The translations under genes and the position numbers were made by a program. Shown in pieces: positions 15,722 through 24,827 of a stretch of DNA of 64,000 nucleotides (its first letter is position 1; each line of letters starts with the position of its first letter). The DNA comes from Aquirufa aurantiipilula (GTDB lineage Bacteria > Bacteroidota > Bacteroidia > Cytophagales > Spirosomataceae), in assembly GCF_019923745.1 (NCBI RefSeq), contig NZ_JAANOG010000004.1, positions 124,001 through 188,000 on the forward strand, given 5' to 3'. Below the pieces are notes generated by a model. It worked only from the letters and a program-made list of their open reading frames with translations. It had not been told where the DNA came from and did no database searches.

Positions 15722-16969
15722 ATGAACAGTGTTGAATTAATTTCGTCATTTGCAGAGTTTGCTCGGGAAAAGAACATTGATAAGCCGTCGATGATTGCGG
15801 TTTTGGAGGATGTGTTTCGTACCATGATTCGTAAGAAATTTGGTTCCGATGAAAACTTCAATGTGATTATCAATCCCGAGAGTGGCGATTTAGAGATGTG
15901 GCGTACACGTGAAATCGTGGACGATAATTCAGAAGATATTTGGGATTTTGATAAAATTCCATTGTCAGAAGCGAAATTAATCGAGCCCGATTTTGAGATT
16001 GGTGAAGAGGTAGCTGAATTGATTAAACTAGAGGATTTCGGTCGTCGTGTGGTTCAAACAGCACGTCAGACTTTGATTCAAAAGATTAAGGATATAGAGA
16101 AGGAAAGTCTTTATGATAAATATAAAGATTTAGTAGGGGAATTGGTGAGCTCAGAAGTATATCAAATTTTGGGTCGTGAGTTAATCTTATTAGATAGCGA
16201 AGACAATGAATTGATTTTGCCAAAAACAGAAATGATTCCCAAGGATCGTTTCAAAAAGGGTGAAACAATCAAAGCGATTATTCATAAGGTGGAAATGGCA
16301 AATGGTACACCTCGTATCATTCTTTCCCGTATTTCACCTGTATTTTTGGAGCGTTTGTTTGAACAAGAGATTCCAGAAATTTATGATGGTACTATCACAA
16401 TTCGTAAGATTGTTCGTGAACCAGGTGAGCGTGCAAAAGTAGCTGTTGAGTCCTATGATGACCGTATTGATCCTGTTGGAGCTTGCGTGGGTATGAAAGG
16501 ATCACGTATTCATGGCATTGTTCGTGAATTGCAGAATGAAAATATTGACGTGATTAACTTCACTGACAATTTAGAGTTATTGGTAGCTAGAACTTTAAGT
16601 CCAGCTAAATTAAACTCAATGACCATTGATAAAGAGCGTAAGCGTATTTCGGTATTCTTAAACTCGGATCAAGTTTCCATGGCGATTGGTCGTGGTGGTC
16701 AAAACATTAAATTGGCAGGAAAGTTAGTGGGATATGAAATTGACGTCTTCCGTGATGTTCCTAAGGACGAACTAGACGAGGAGGATGTAGAATTGAATGA
16801 ATTCTCTGACGACATTGACGCTTGGATTTTGGATGAGCTACATAAAATTGGTTTGGATACAGCCAAGCAGGTTTTAGCTTTATCTAAAGAAGAATTGGAG
16901 CGTAGAACGGAGTTGGAAGAGGAGACGATCGAAGATATCTTATCGATTCTTCGTGCTGAATTTGAGTAA
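15722..16969 (+). CDS. nusA: Transcription termination/antitermination factor NusA
   Basis: A 415-residue RNA polymerase-bound factor that affects pausing, termination and antitermination. The N-terminal polymerase-binding domain covers about residues 1-130, the S1 domain about 135-200, and KH1 and KH2 about 205-345; the region VGACVGMKGSRI and the later MAIGRGGQNIKLA are the two KH GXXG loops. The acidic tail is short (about 346-415) and contains one helix-hairpin-like repeat instead of the two of E. coli. Middle gene of the operon. A terminator-like leader hairpin upstream makes autoregulation possible. Confidence 0.97.
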   Translation: MNSVELISSFAEFAREKNIDKPSMIAVLEDVFRTMIRKKFGSDENFNVIINPESGDLEMWRTREIVDDNSEDIWDFDKIPLSEAKLIEPDFEIGEEVAELIKLEDFGRRVVQTARQTLIQKIKDIEKESLYDKYKDLVGELVSSEVYQILGRELILLDSEDNELILPKTEMIPKDRFKKGETIKAIIHKVEMANGTPRIILSRISPVFLERLFEQEIPEIYDGTITIRKIVREPGERAKVAVESYDDRIDPVGACVGMKGSRIHGIVRELQNENIDVINFTDNLELLVARTLSPAKLNSMTIDKERKRISVFLNSDQVSMAIGRGGQNIKLAGKLVGYEIDVFRDVPKDELDEEDVELNEFSDDIDAWILDELHKIGLDTAKQVLALSKEELERRTELEEETIEDILSILRAEFE

Positions 16970-17010
16970 GTTGTAACACATTGAATGAATTATAGTATTT
17001 TGTAATTTTT

Positions 17011-19812
17011 ATGGCAGAAGAAAAGACAATGCGATTGAGCCTTGTAGCAAAACAAATAAACGTGGGGACGTCTACGATCCTTCAGTTTCTTTCTGCTAAG
17101 GGTCACAAAATTGATAATAACCCAAATGCCAAATTAAATTTTGAGCAGCTTAGCTTATTGGCTAGAGAGTATGATGCGAATCATATTTTGGAAGCCTCTG
17201 AAGCGCCTAAAAAAGCTGTTGAAGAAGTAGTTGCGCCTGAACCTGTTGTGGTTGTGGAGAAAAAACCTGAGCCAGCCCCTGTCGTAGAGGTTGTTGCTCC
17301 AGCTCCAGAACCCGTTAAAGTTGTTGAAGTTCCCGTAGTGGAGGTTGTGAAACCTGAACCCACTCCAGAAGAGGAACCTAGACCAATGGGTTTAAAAGTG
17401 TTGGGTAGAATCGATTTAGACAAGAAAGGCCATCCTATTGCGCCAAAGCCAGTTGAGAAACAAGTGGAGGCGCCGAAAGTAGTAGAAGAAAAAGTGGTAG
17501 AGCCTATTGCTCCAGTAGTACCTGAGGCAAAAGTAGAGCCCATCCAAGAAGTGGTTGAGCCTGTTAAAGAGGAAATTAAGCCTGCAGTAGTTCCTGTGGC
17601 AGCAGTTGTTCCTCCTGTAGTAGAATCAACAACTCCTGATATTGAGTTAATTGAAGCAAAAGGTGAGACTTTGAAGGGTCTTACAGTGCTAGGTAAAATT
17701 GAATTACCTACTCCAAGTGATCGCTCTGGTGATAAAAAACACAAGAGAAAACGAATCATTAAAGAAGAAAAGAGACCTGTTTCCAATGATACAGCGAATC
17801 GTCCGGCACCAGCAGGAGGAGGCGACTTCAAGAAAAAGGATTTCGGAAAGAAACCAGCAGCCCCAGGTGCTAAACCAGGAGGACCCAAGGAAGAGCTTTC
17901 TGATAAAGATATTCAAGAGCAAATTAAGGCTACCATGGCTCGCTTGCAAGGTGCAACCAACAAGCAGAGTTTTGGAGCAGATAAGAGACGTGTTAAGCGT
18001 AGAGAGCGAGCAGAAGCAGATGAAGCTCGTCAATTAGCTGAAGACGAAGAATCAAAAATCTTAAAAGTAACTGAATTTATTTCAGCAAGTGATTTAGCTT
18101 CTTTGATGGATGTATCTGTCAATGAGGTGATTTCAACTTGTATGAGTTTAGGTATGTTCGTTTCGATTAACCAACGTTTGGATGCCGAAGCGATTACTAT
18201 TATTGCTGATGAGTTCGGGTTTGAAGTGAGTTTTATTTCGGCAGAAGAAGAAATTGATGCTGTTGAAGTTGAAATCGAAGATGATCCAGCTGATTTAGTT
18301 CCAAGAGCACCGATTGTAACCATCATGGGTCACGTAGACCACGGTAAAACATCTTTATTGGATTATATCCGTCGGGCTAAAGTGGCAGCTGGTGAAGCAG
18401 GAGGTATTACCCAACATATTGGTGCTTATTCAGTTCAAACAGAATCAGGTAAGAAAGTTACTTTCTTAGATACACCAGGTCACGAGGCGTTTACTGCCAT
18501 GCGTGCTAGGGGAGCTAAAATTACTGACGTTGTAATTATTGTTATTGCGGCAGATGATTCTGTGATGCCTCAAACAAAGGAAGCTATCAACCACGCAATG
18601 GTAGCTGGAGTACCAATCGTATTTGCTTTCTCTAAAGTAGATAAGGATGGAGCCAATCCAGATAAAGTTCGAGAGGAATTAGCGGCTATGAATATGTTAG
18701 TGGAAGATTGGGGCGGTAAATACCAATGTCAAGAAATTTCTTCTAAATCTGGATTAGGTATAGATGATCTTTTGGAAAAGGTATTGTTGGAAGCGGAGTT
18801 ATTGGATTTAAAAGCAAATCCAAATAAAAAAGCAGTTGGTTCTGTTATTGAAGCAGAATTAGATAAAGGCCGTGGATATGTAACTACGCTATTAATTCAA
18901 GCTGGAACATTGAATATTGGTGATATGATGTTGGCTGGAGATAATTATGGTCGTGTTAAGGCTATGTTTGACCACCACGGTAATAAAATTAAAAAAGCAG
19001 GTCCTTCTACACCAGTTCAAGTATTAGGTTTGAATGGAGCTCCTCAAGCTGGAGATAAGTTACTTTGTTTAGAAAATGAGCGTGAAGCTCGTGAAATTGC
19101 TAACAAGCGTGAGCAAATTTTACGTGAGCAATCATTACGTACTAGAAAACACATTACTTTAGAAGAGATTGGTCGCCGTAAGGCAATCGGAACTTTCCGT
19201 GAGTTGAATGTGATTGTAAAAGGTGACGTGGACGGTTCCGTAGAAGCTTTGTCTGACTCTTTATTGAAGTTATCTACAGAAGAAGTACAGGTTAGAATTA
19301 TTCATAAAGGGGTGGGTCAGGTTTCTGAATCTGATGTGGCTTTGGCTTCTACCTCGGATGCTGTGATTATAGCATTCCAAGTTCGTCCATCGGTGAATGC
19401 CCGTAAATTGGCTGAAGCTGAGCAAATTGAAATCAGAAACTACTCCATTATTTACCAAGCGATTGATGAAATCAAGGCTGCAATGGAGGGAATGTTAGCT
19501 CCTACCTTTGAAGAAGTCATTACTTCGAATATTGAAGTGCGTGATGTATTCAAAATTTCTAAAATTGGTACAGTTGCAGGTTGTTACGTATTGGATGGAA
19601 CGGTGAAACGTGCTAATAAGATTCGTGTCATTCGTGACTTTGTAGTGGTTCATGAAGGTGAAATTTCAGCCTTGAAACGTTTCAAAGATGATGTAGCTGA
19701 AGTTAAGTTTGGTTACGAATGCGGTTTATCCGTTAAGAACTTCAATGACCTAGAAGTAGGAGATACCATTGAATGTTACGAAATGAAAGAAGTTAAGCGA
19801 ACTTTGAAATAA
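17011..19812 (+). CDS. infB: Translation initiation factor IF-2
   Basis: A 933-residue GTPase that places initiator tRNA on the ribosome. The IF2-N motif (residues 5-55) is followed by a low-complexity Pro/Val/Glu/Lys region to about residue 330. The G domain has G1 GHVDHGKT at 440-447, G3 DTPGHE and G4 FSKVDK in place of the common NKID. Domains II, III and IV end at KEVKRTLK. The G4 Ser is unusual against the textbook NKXD but the reading frame is intact and the rest is standard. Last gene of rimP-nusA-infB, followed by a strong terminator. Confidence 0.97.
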   Translation: MAEEKTMRLSLVAKQINVGTSTILQFLSAKGHKIDNNPNAKLNFEQLSLLAREYDANHILEASEAPKKAVEEVVAPEPVVVVEKKPEPAPVVEVVAPAPEPVKVVEVPVVEVVKPEPTPEEEPRPMGLKVLGRIDLDKKGHPIAPKPVEKQVEAPKVVEEKVVEPIAPVVPEAKVEPIQEVVEPVKEEIKPAVVPVAAVVPPVVESTTPDIELIEAKGETLKGLTVLGKIELPTPSDRSGDKKHKRKRIIKEEKRPVSNDTANRPAPAGGGDFKKKDFGKKPAAPGAKPGGPKEELSDKDIQEQIKATMARLQGATNKQSFGADKRRVKRRERAEADEARQLAEDEESKILKVTEFISASDLASLMDVSVNEVISTCMSLGMFVSINQRLDAEAITIIADEFGFEVSFISAEEEIDAVEVEIEDDPADLVPRAPIVTIMGHVDHGKTSLLDYIRRAKVAAGEAGGITQHIGAYSVQTESGKKVTFLDTPGHEAFTAMRARGAKITDVVIIVIAADDSVMPQTKEAINHAMVAGVPIVFAFSKVDKDGANPDKVREELAAMNMLVEDWGGKYQCQEISSKSGLGIDDLLEKVLLEAELLDLKANPNKKAVGSVIEAELDKGRGYVTTLLIQAGTLNIGDMMLAGDNYGRVKAMFDHHGNKIKKAGPSTPVQVLGLNGAPQAGDKLLCLENEREAREIANKREQILREQSLRTRKHITLEEIGRRKAIGTFRELNVIVKGDVDGSVEALSDSLLKLSTEEVQVRIIHKGVGQVSESDVALASTSDAVIIAFQVRPSVNARKLAEAEQIEIRNYSIIYQAIDEIKAAMEGMLAPTFEEVITSNIEVRDVFKISKIGTVAGCYVLDGTVKRANKIRVIRDFVVVHEGEISALKRFKDDVAEVKFGYECGLSVKNFNDLEVGDTIECYEMKEVKRTLK

Positions 19813-19835
19813 ATAGTAATTTCAATACATGGGAT

Positions 19836-19875
19836 AAAACAAAAGGCCGATTCGAAAGAATCGGCCTTTTGTTTT
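19836..19875. terminator. Bidirectional terminator after infB
   Basis: A perfect 18-bp stem (19836-19853 with 19858-19875) with GAAA loop, A-rich on one side and T-rich on the other. It separates infB from the converging Wzz-like gene. Confidence 0.9.
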
Positions 19876-19900
19876 AAAAACTTGCTGTGCTGTAAGAATC

Positions 19901-20998
19901 TTATGATAATATTTGTTTGATATTAGCTGTCTTAAGGAACACAATTACCAACGAAATAAATAGTCCAAAAAATAAGAATCCAAAAGTAATTAAACTTCTT
20001 TTTGGTTCAGATTTTTCAAGGGCAATCTGAGCTGGCTCCAACACTTTAAAAACAGGTGTTTCTCTTTGTATTTTAACGGCTGCATCAGCCATTTGAGTAC
20101 TAATGCTTGAATAGATGTTAAAAGCTAAATCAACTTCATATTGTAATTTTTTTTCTTGGTCTTTAGCTACCTGTAAAAAAGTATTCCTATGCTGGTCTTT
20201 GTATGTTGATAATCTACTCAAAGCATTGTCATATGTTTTTCGAGATTCTTCATGACGAGCTTGCAGAAATTTTAGTTCTTTTCTTGCTTTTTCAGTTCGG
20301 TAATTGGTAACGTATCTAGTTAAATAAGTTTGAGTAAAACTAGTTAAAGTGGCAGCAGCTACAGGGTCTGTTAATTTAACAGTTATAGTTACCATTCCAT
20401 TCTTTTTGTCTGTCTCAGCTGAAATTCTATTTTTCAAATTAAGTATTCCAGCTAATTCTTTTTTATTTAATTTGATTAATTCGGACGATAAACCTTCTTT
20501 TGGGAGAGCAGTGCCCATTTCATCTACATTATTTTCTTCAGATTTAGAAGCAAATAATTGAATAGGAGGTAATTCAGGAGAAGTAATTAAATAGTCATAT
20601 ACGCTTAACCATTTCTTCCGTTTTTGAACATAAATATTACTTTTTAGAGCTTCTTGAAGAAAAGGAGTACTCTGTAGTACACTAGGATAAATTTCTGGTC
20701 TAATGACATCTACTCCTGATCCGCTGCCTAAATCAACTCCTGCTAAACCAGCCAAGGATTTAAGCCCACCAAGATTGCCCCCTCCTGACTTTGAATCTAT
20801 TTCGGGTAATAGTTTTACAGTGGAGACATATTCGTTAGGTTGAGTTAATGAGTATACTGCTCCAAGGGAGGTAAATATTACAGTAGTAATAATAATTAAA
20901 ATATAATTTGATTTTAATGCTTTTATGATTTCTCCTATATTAATGGAGATTTCGTCCTGACTATCCATTAAATTATTTGTATCGTTTCCTTCTCTCAT
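19901..20998 (-). CDS. Wzz-like polysaccharide chain-length/co-polymerase protein
   Basis: A 365-residue inner membrane protein of the Wzz/GumC type. One helix at about residues 34-52 and another at about 336-358 flank a large periplasmic domain with a coiled coil around residues 215-270. The N-terminal GEIIKALKSNYILI and PNEYVSTVKLLPE are typical. No kinase domain is fused. Such proteins set the length of, or help export, surface polysaccharide together with a Wza-type outer membrane protein, which is encoded just upstream (nine-base gap). No glycosyltransferases or flippase accompany the pair here. Confidence 0.85.
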   Translation of the reverse strand: MREGNDTNNLMDSQDEISINIGEIIKALKSNYILIIITTVIFTSLGAVYSLTQPNEYVSTVKLLPEIDSKSGGGNLGGLKSLAGLAGVDLGSGSGVDVIRPEIYPSVLQSTPFLQEALKSNIYVQKRKKWLSVYDYLITSPELPPIQLFASKSEENNVDEMGTALPKEGLSSELIKLNKKELAGILNLKNRISAETDKKNGMVTITVKLTDPVAAATLTSFTQTYLTRYVTNYRTEKARKELKFLQARHEESRKTYDNALSRLSTYKDQHRNTFLQVAKDQEKKLQYEVDLAFNIYSSISTQMADAAVKIQRETPVFKVLEPAQIALEKSEPKRSLITFGFLFFGLFISLVIVFLKTANIKQILS

Positions 20999-21007
20999 TA
21001 ATTAGGC

Positions 21008-23566
21008 CTATTTAGATAATTGATTAACCAATGTAATGATGGTAAAAGTGAATGAAGCTAAACTAGAAGTTAAACCGATTACTTCAGCTGTTGTTAATCC
21101 CTTTTTTGCCCCTGGAGGTATACCTTCTACAATTATTTCTGAACCTGGAAGTACTTTTGGATATATTTTAAAGAATAAGAATTTCTTAGTTTTACTTGAA
21201 ATTCCATTGGGATTTTTAACGTAAACAAGTTTTTTTATGGCATTTGAAGCAAACCCCCCTGCTTCAGATATGTAATCGTCTAAAATATATTTTTCTTTAT
21301 AAGTTACTGAAATGGGATTTTGTACTGCTCCAGAAAGCTTAACAGTTTGATTTATTCTCGGAATGAATAGAGAATCCATTGCCATTAAATACATGTTATT
21401 CTTGGAATTAGGATTTTGCATAATTTCCTTTAAATCAATACCAACTACTTCTGAATTTCGGTAAAATTGTGCACCTTCTAAAAATGCACCATCTTTAAGT
21501 CCTCCAGCTAAATCAGCAAAATCAGAAATTCTTTTATTATTATTTTTCAATGCATAAACCCCTGGATAATTGACCATTCCTTGAATGGAGATATATCGCT
21601 GGTCTTCATAGTCGGGAGATCTACGAATAGACAAGATATCAAATGGAGTTAGGGTAAACTGATTTCCTTCATCGGAAAGTTGAAGATTTCCGTCGATATT
21701 AAAAGTTTTAATATCAATTTTCTCATCGGAAATATTTCCAACACCATGAGTTACAACCCTTCGAGCTAATTCTAATTTTGAATAACTGGCTCCATCTTTG
21801 AATCCTTTTGCCAATAAAATTAAATCACCCACTTTCATTCCCTCCTTAAATTCGAACTCACCTTCTTGATTCACCTCACCAAAAACACTGACAGTTCTTT
21901 TTTCTTTTAAACTTGAAACGGTAAATACTTTGATAATATCTTCTCGCTGAAGTGGTACATCGGCCATTTCACCACGTAAAATTCTTCCTAAATCAATGGA
22001 AATAATTTGAGGTTCAAAATTTTCTTGTCGGCGGGTAATCGTAGCTCTATTTAAAAAAGCATCTTCTCTTGTTCCTTCAGCTCTTTTGATTAATTCTTTT
22101 ACGGTATTAACTCCAGATTCCAAGGCATACATTCCGGGTCTGAATACAGCTCCTTCAATTTCTACTCTATTTTCAAATCTTTCTATAATAGCACCAATAA
22201 CGTATTTATCGCCATTTTGAGGTAAAAAACTTGAAACTTCATCTTGAGTAATATTCAATAGTTTTAACTCTCTAGATGTGTTACGGGTGACAGGAATCGA
22301 ATAAGTATATGCCTTGTTGGTAAATCCACCAGCAAAGCGTAATACATCCTTCAATGTTTCTCCCTTGATTGTTTCGAATATCATAGGTCGCTTTACTTCA
22401 CCAATGAGTTCCACTCGGGTTTCATAATCCGAAATACGGATAATATCTTGATCTTGTAAATGGATGTTATCCTTTTGGTCAGCCTTGAGCAAAAAGTCAT
22501 ATAAGTCTAAAGTTCGAATGACTTTATTAGCCCGGATAATTCGAATATTTCTATAAGAACCATTGGTACTGGGCCCGCCAGCTAAATATAATGCATTAAA
22601 AACAGTGGCAAGAGAAGATACCGTATAACTTCCAGGAAACTTTACTTCACCAGTTAAAGTAACTTTGATACTTCTTACGTTTCCTAAAGTAACTTGTGCA
22701 GATGATCCGCTTCCTGGTTTATTTAATCCTTGGTATAATTGACGAAGCCTTCCAATGATTCTATTGGATGCAGCCTCTATACTTAAGCCATTGACATAAA
22801 TTGGGCTTAAATTTAAGATTTTTACTGTTCCTTCTGTACTAACTTTAACTTTGAAATTATCTAACACATCCCCAAAAATATCAATATTTAGCTCGTCTTC
22901 AGGACCCAATAAGTAATTGCTTGGAGTGGCTATTTTAAGATCAGGTTCGAAGTTTAATGATTCAACATCAAATAAATCAGACCCAAAAATCTCTTTTTCT
23001 AAAGCTAATGACCTTTTTAATTGTAACTCTTTATACAACTTAACTAAACTATCATTATATACATTTAAGGGTTGAGCAAGAAAAATTCTTTCTTCCGTTG
23101 TGAAAATTTGCTCCTCGATCGATTTTTTACCATTAGAATTTTTATTAACGTTGAGATCGTCTTTGTTCGAAGTATTTTCTTTCGAATCAATACCGTTTTT
23201 ATTTTCCTCTTTTTTCGATTTACTCAATTTCCCATTGGTTACTCTTTTTCCTGGGTTTTCCTGTGCTTCAAGTTTATTTCCTGTTTTTGAATTCGAGCTA
23301 TTGGTAAGATTATTTATCTTTTCTCTCATTTTTGCAATGTCGGAAGCTGTATATCCTTGAGCTATTGCTGCTTTTTCAATTTGTGCTTCAGACATTCCAC
23401 TTGCTTGAGCCTTTTGATAAAAAGCTGCAATTTGATCCTCTGTTAAATCTTCTACATTCTTTTTGCCTTGTGTTGTTGTTTGGGCAAATGCTGCATGATT
23501 AACAAAGCAAAATAAAAGCAATATGACGAATAGGAATTTTTGTCGTGTTTTTTCTAATAATTTCAT
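21008..23566 (-). CDS. Wza-like polysaccharide export protein with multiple SLBB domains
   Basis: An 852-residue exported protein with signal peptide (MKLLEKTRQKFLFVILLLFC, ending FAQ), a charged low-complexity stretch (about 85-150), a poly-export domain beginning LLGPEDELNIDIFGD, and about six SLBB repeats recognisable by GEV-F/R-PG-Y and a trailing AGG (for example GEVKFPGSYTV, GEVKRPM, GAVFRPGMYAL, GEVNQEGEF, GMVNYPGVYAL). A hydrophobic C-terminus (TSSLASFTFTIITLV) may cross a membrane. It likely forms the outer channel for polysaccharide. It is longer than E. coli Wza (379 residues), as usual in Bacteroidota. First of two genes with the Wzz-like protein. Confidence 0.88.
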   Translation of the reverse strand: MKLLEKTRQKFLFVILLLFCFVNHAAFAQTTTQGKKNVEDLTEDQIAAFYQKAQASGMSEAQIEKAAIAQGYTASDIAKMREKINNLTNSSNSKTGNKLEAQENPGKRVTNGKLSKSKKEENKNGIDSKENTSNKDDLNVNKNSNGKKSIEEQIFTTEERIFLAQPLNVYNDSLVKLYKELQLKRSLALEKEIFGSDLFDVESLNFEPDLKIATPSNYLLGPEDELNIDIFGDVLDNFKVKVSTEGTVKILNLSPIYVNGLSIEAASNRIIGRLRQLYQGLNKPGSGSSAQVTLGNVRSIKVTLTGEVKFPGSYTVSSLATVFNALYLAGGPSTNGSYRNIRIIRANKVIRTLDLYDFLLKADQKDNIHLQDQDIIRISDYETRVELIGEVKRPMIFETIKGETLKDVLRFAGGFTNKAYTYSIPVTRNTSRELKLLNITQDEVSSFLPQNGDKYVIGAIIERFENRVEIEGAVFRPGMYALESGVNTVKELIKRAEGTREDAFLNRATITRRQENFEPQIISIDLGRILRGEMADVPLQREDIIKVFTVSSLKEKRTVSVFGEVNQEGEFEFKEGMKVGDLILLAKGFKDGASYSKLELARRVVTHGVGNISDEKIDIKTFNIDGNLQLSDEGNQFTLTPFDILSIRRSPDYEDQRYISIQGMVNYPGVYALKNNNKRISDFADLAGGLKDGAFLEGAQFYRNSEVVGIDLKEIMQNPNSKNNMYLMAMDSLFIPRINQTVKLSGAVQNPISVTYKEKYILDDYISEAGGFASNAIKKLVYVKNPNGISSKTKKFLFFKIYPKVLPGSEIIVEGIPPGAKKGLTTAEVIGLTSSLASFTFTIITLVNQLSK

Positions 23567-23596
23567 AGAGGGATGAAAATGAACTTCTATATTTTA

Positions 23597-23604
23597 CAAA
23601 TTTA
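23597..23604 (-). promoter_or_regulatory. -7 element of the Wza-Wzz-like operon
   Basis: On the minus strand this reads TAAATTTG, a perfect TAnnTTTG match. Start of transcription would be near 23590, about 24 bases before the ATG. No TTG is seen at -33. Confidence 0.42.
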
Positions 23605-23662
23605 AGTCTTTTTTTATTAGAGAAGGCCCATTTAAATTAGTATTTACTTAAAGGTTTTTTGT

Positions 23663-24742
23663 TTAAAATTTCGGACAAGCCAAAGTTCTTTTAATTTTTA
23701 GATAAGGTTTTTTCAGGGATATATCCCAATCAAATAAGTAGGCTACCGAAATCTCATGGGCTCCTCCTGAAGGTAAGCCCAGTTTTGAAATGGTTAAATC
23801 ATAAGAATATCCTACCGAGAAATTATCTTGTCGGTAACCAACCAAAGCCACTATGGATTCCCGACTATTCATGATTCCATCACTACTTTTTTTAATAGGT
23901 ACTCCTCGGTACCAAGCTCCCAATACAATAGGTGAGAGGGTTAGGTAAGCTCCTACATCCAACTGATCAAAAGTACCTTGATGCTTGTAATTCAATACAG
24001 GACTGATGCTTTTTTCTGTATTTCTAGCTCGATATGAATTTTGCTCAAAATAACTATCCTCCAACTTTATTTTCGTTCCAACCTGAATACTGAATTTCAT
24101 AGCTACAGGTGAGTTGATGGTAGAAGTTCTACTAGAAAGTGATTGATTAGGAGTATTTAAATGATGTACCGATAAGCCCACCCAAGAGTTTCTTAGATTT
24201 AACATGGTGCCAGTTGAAAAGTCCAAGTAATTGGTAGAAGCCCCATTTTTTTCCCAATTTTTTAAAATAGGGTCATCGCTATTTTGGCTTATACTCCCAT
24301 TGACAAACTGATCTCCAAAAATTAAATTGGAATAATCTAATCCTCGATTGACATAGGAGCTTTGAATACCGACCGATATGGAACTTTCTTCTGCCAAATT
24401 AATGTGATAGGCATACTGTAAACCAATCGAAGTCGTTTGAAGATTTGAAAATTGCTTATCGGTGGTCATAACCAAGCCTACGCCACTATTGATGCTAGAA
24501 AAGTTGATATCAGCTGTTAAAGAGGAAAATTGGTAACTTGAACTAAGATTAGGCCATTGGTTACGGTGATTGAAATTAACCTTTGACGTATTATTAATAC
24601 CTGCAAATGCTGGTGAAATTAATAGCGGTGCAGAGTAAAATTGAGAAAGCTGTGGATCTTGTGCAAGCATTTTCACAAGGCCCATGAAAAATGCGCCTAA
24701 TAGGTATAATAAATTACGGTATGATCCGAGTTTACGTCGCAT
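23663..24742 (-). CDS. PorP/SprF family type IX secretion membrane protein
   Basis: A 359-residue outer membrane protein of the PorP/SprF family. It opens with a hydrophobic signal, then QDPQLSQFYSAPLLISPAFAG, the family hallmark that follows the signal peptide. The remainder is a beta-barrel with many aromatic strands and phrases such as SVGYSYDLTISKLG and HEISVAYLFDW near the end. In Flavobacterium, SprF helps the T9SS place SprB on the surface; genes of this family usually sit beside the cargo they serve. Here the large T9SS cargo gene lies divergently, 85 bases away. Confidence 0.9.
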   Translation of the reverse strand: MRRKLGSYRNLLYLLGAFFMGLVKMLAQDPQLSQFYSAPLLISPAFAGINNTSKVNFNHRNQWPNLSSSYQFSSLTADINFSSINSGVGLVMTTDKQFSNLQTTSIGLQYAYHINLAEESSISVGIQSSYVNRGLDYSNLIFGDQFVNGSISQNSDDPILKNWEKNGASTNYLDFSTGTMLNLRNSWVGLSVHHLNTPNQSLSSRTSTINSPVAMKFSIQVGTKIKLEDSYFEQNSYRARNTEKSISPVLNYKHQGTFDQLDVGAYLTLSPIVLGAWYRGVPIKKSSDGIMNSRESIVALVGYRQDNFSVGYSYDLTISKLGLPSGGAHEISVAYLFDWDISLKKPYLKIKRTLACPKF

Positions 24743-24827
24743 AGCCTAGCAATTTAGTACTTAGCTTTTCAAAAACCAATATTTTACGTTATTTTGTGCT
24801 TAATACACATACTTGCCTACCTCTTAA

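Noticed and set aside
17181-17888. Long minus-strand frame of 235 codons across infB
   Set aside because: It is a shadow of the repetitive Pro/Val/Glu region of IF-2: Ser/Thr/Gly-rich low-complexity protein without any start context.
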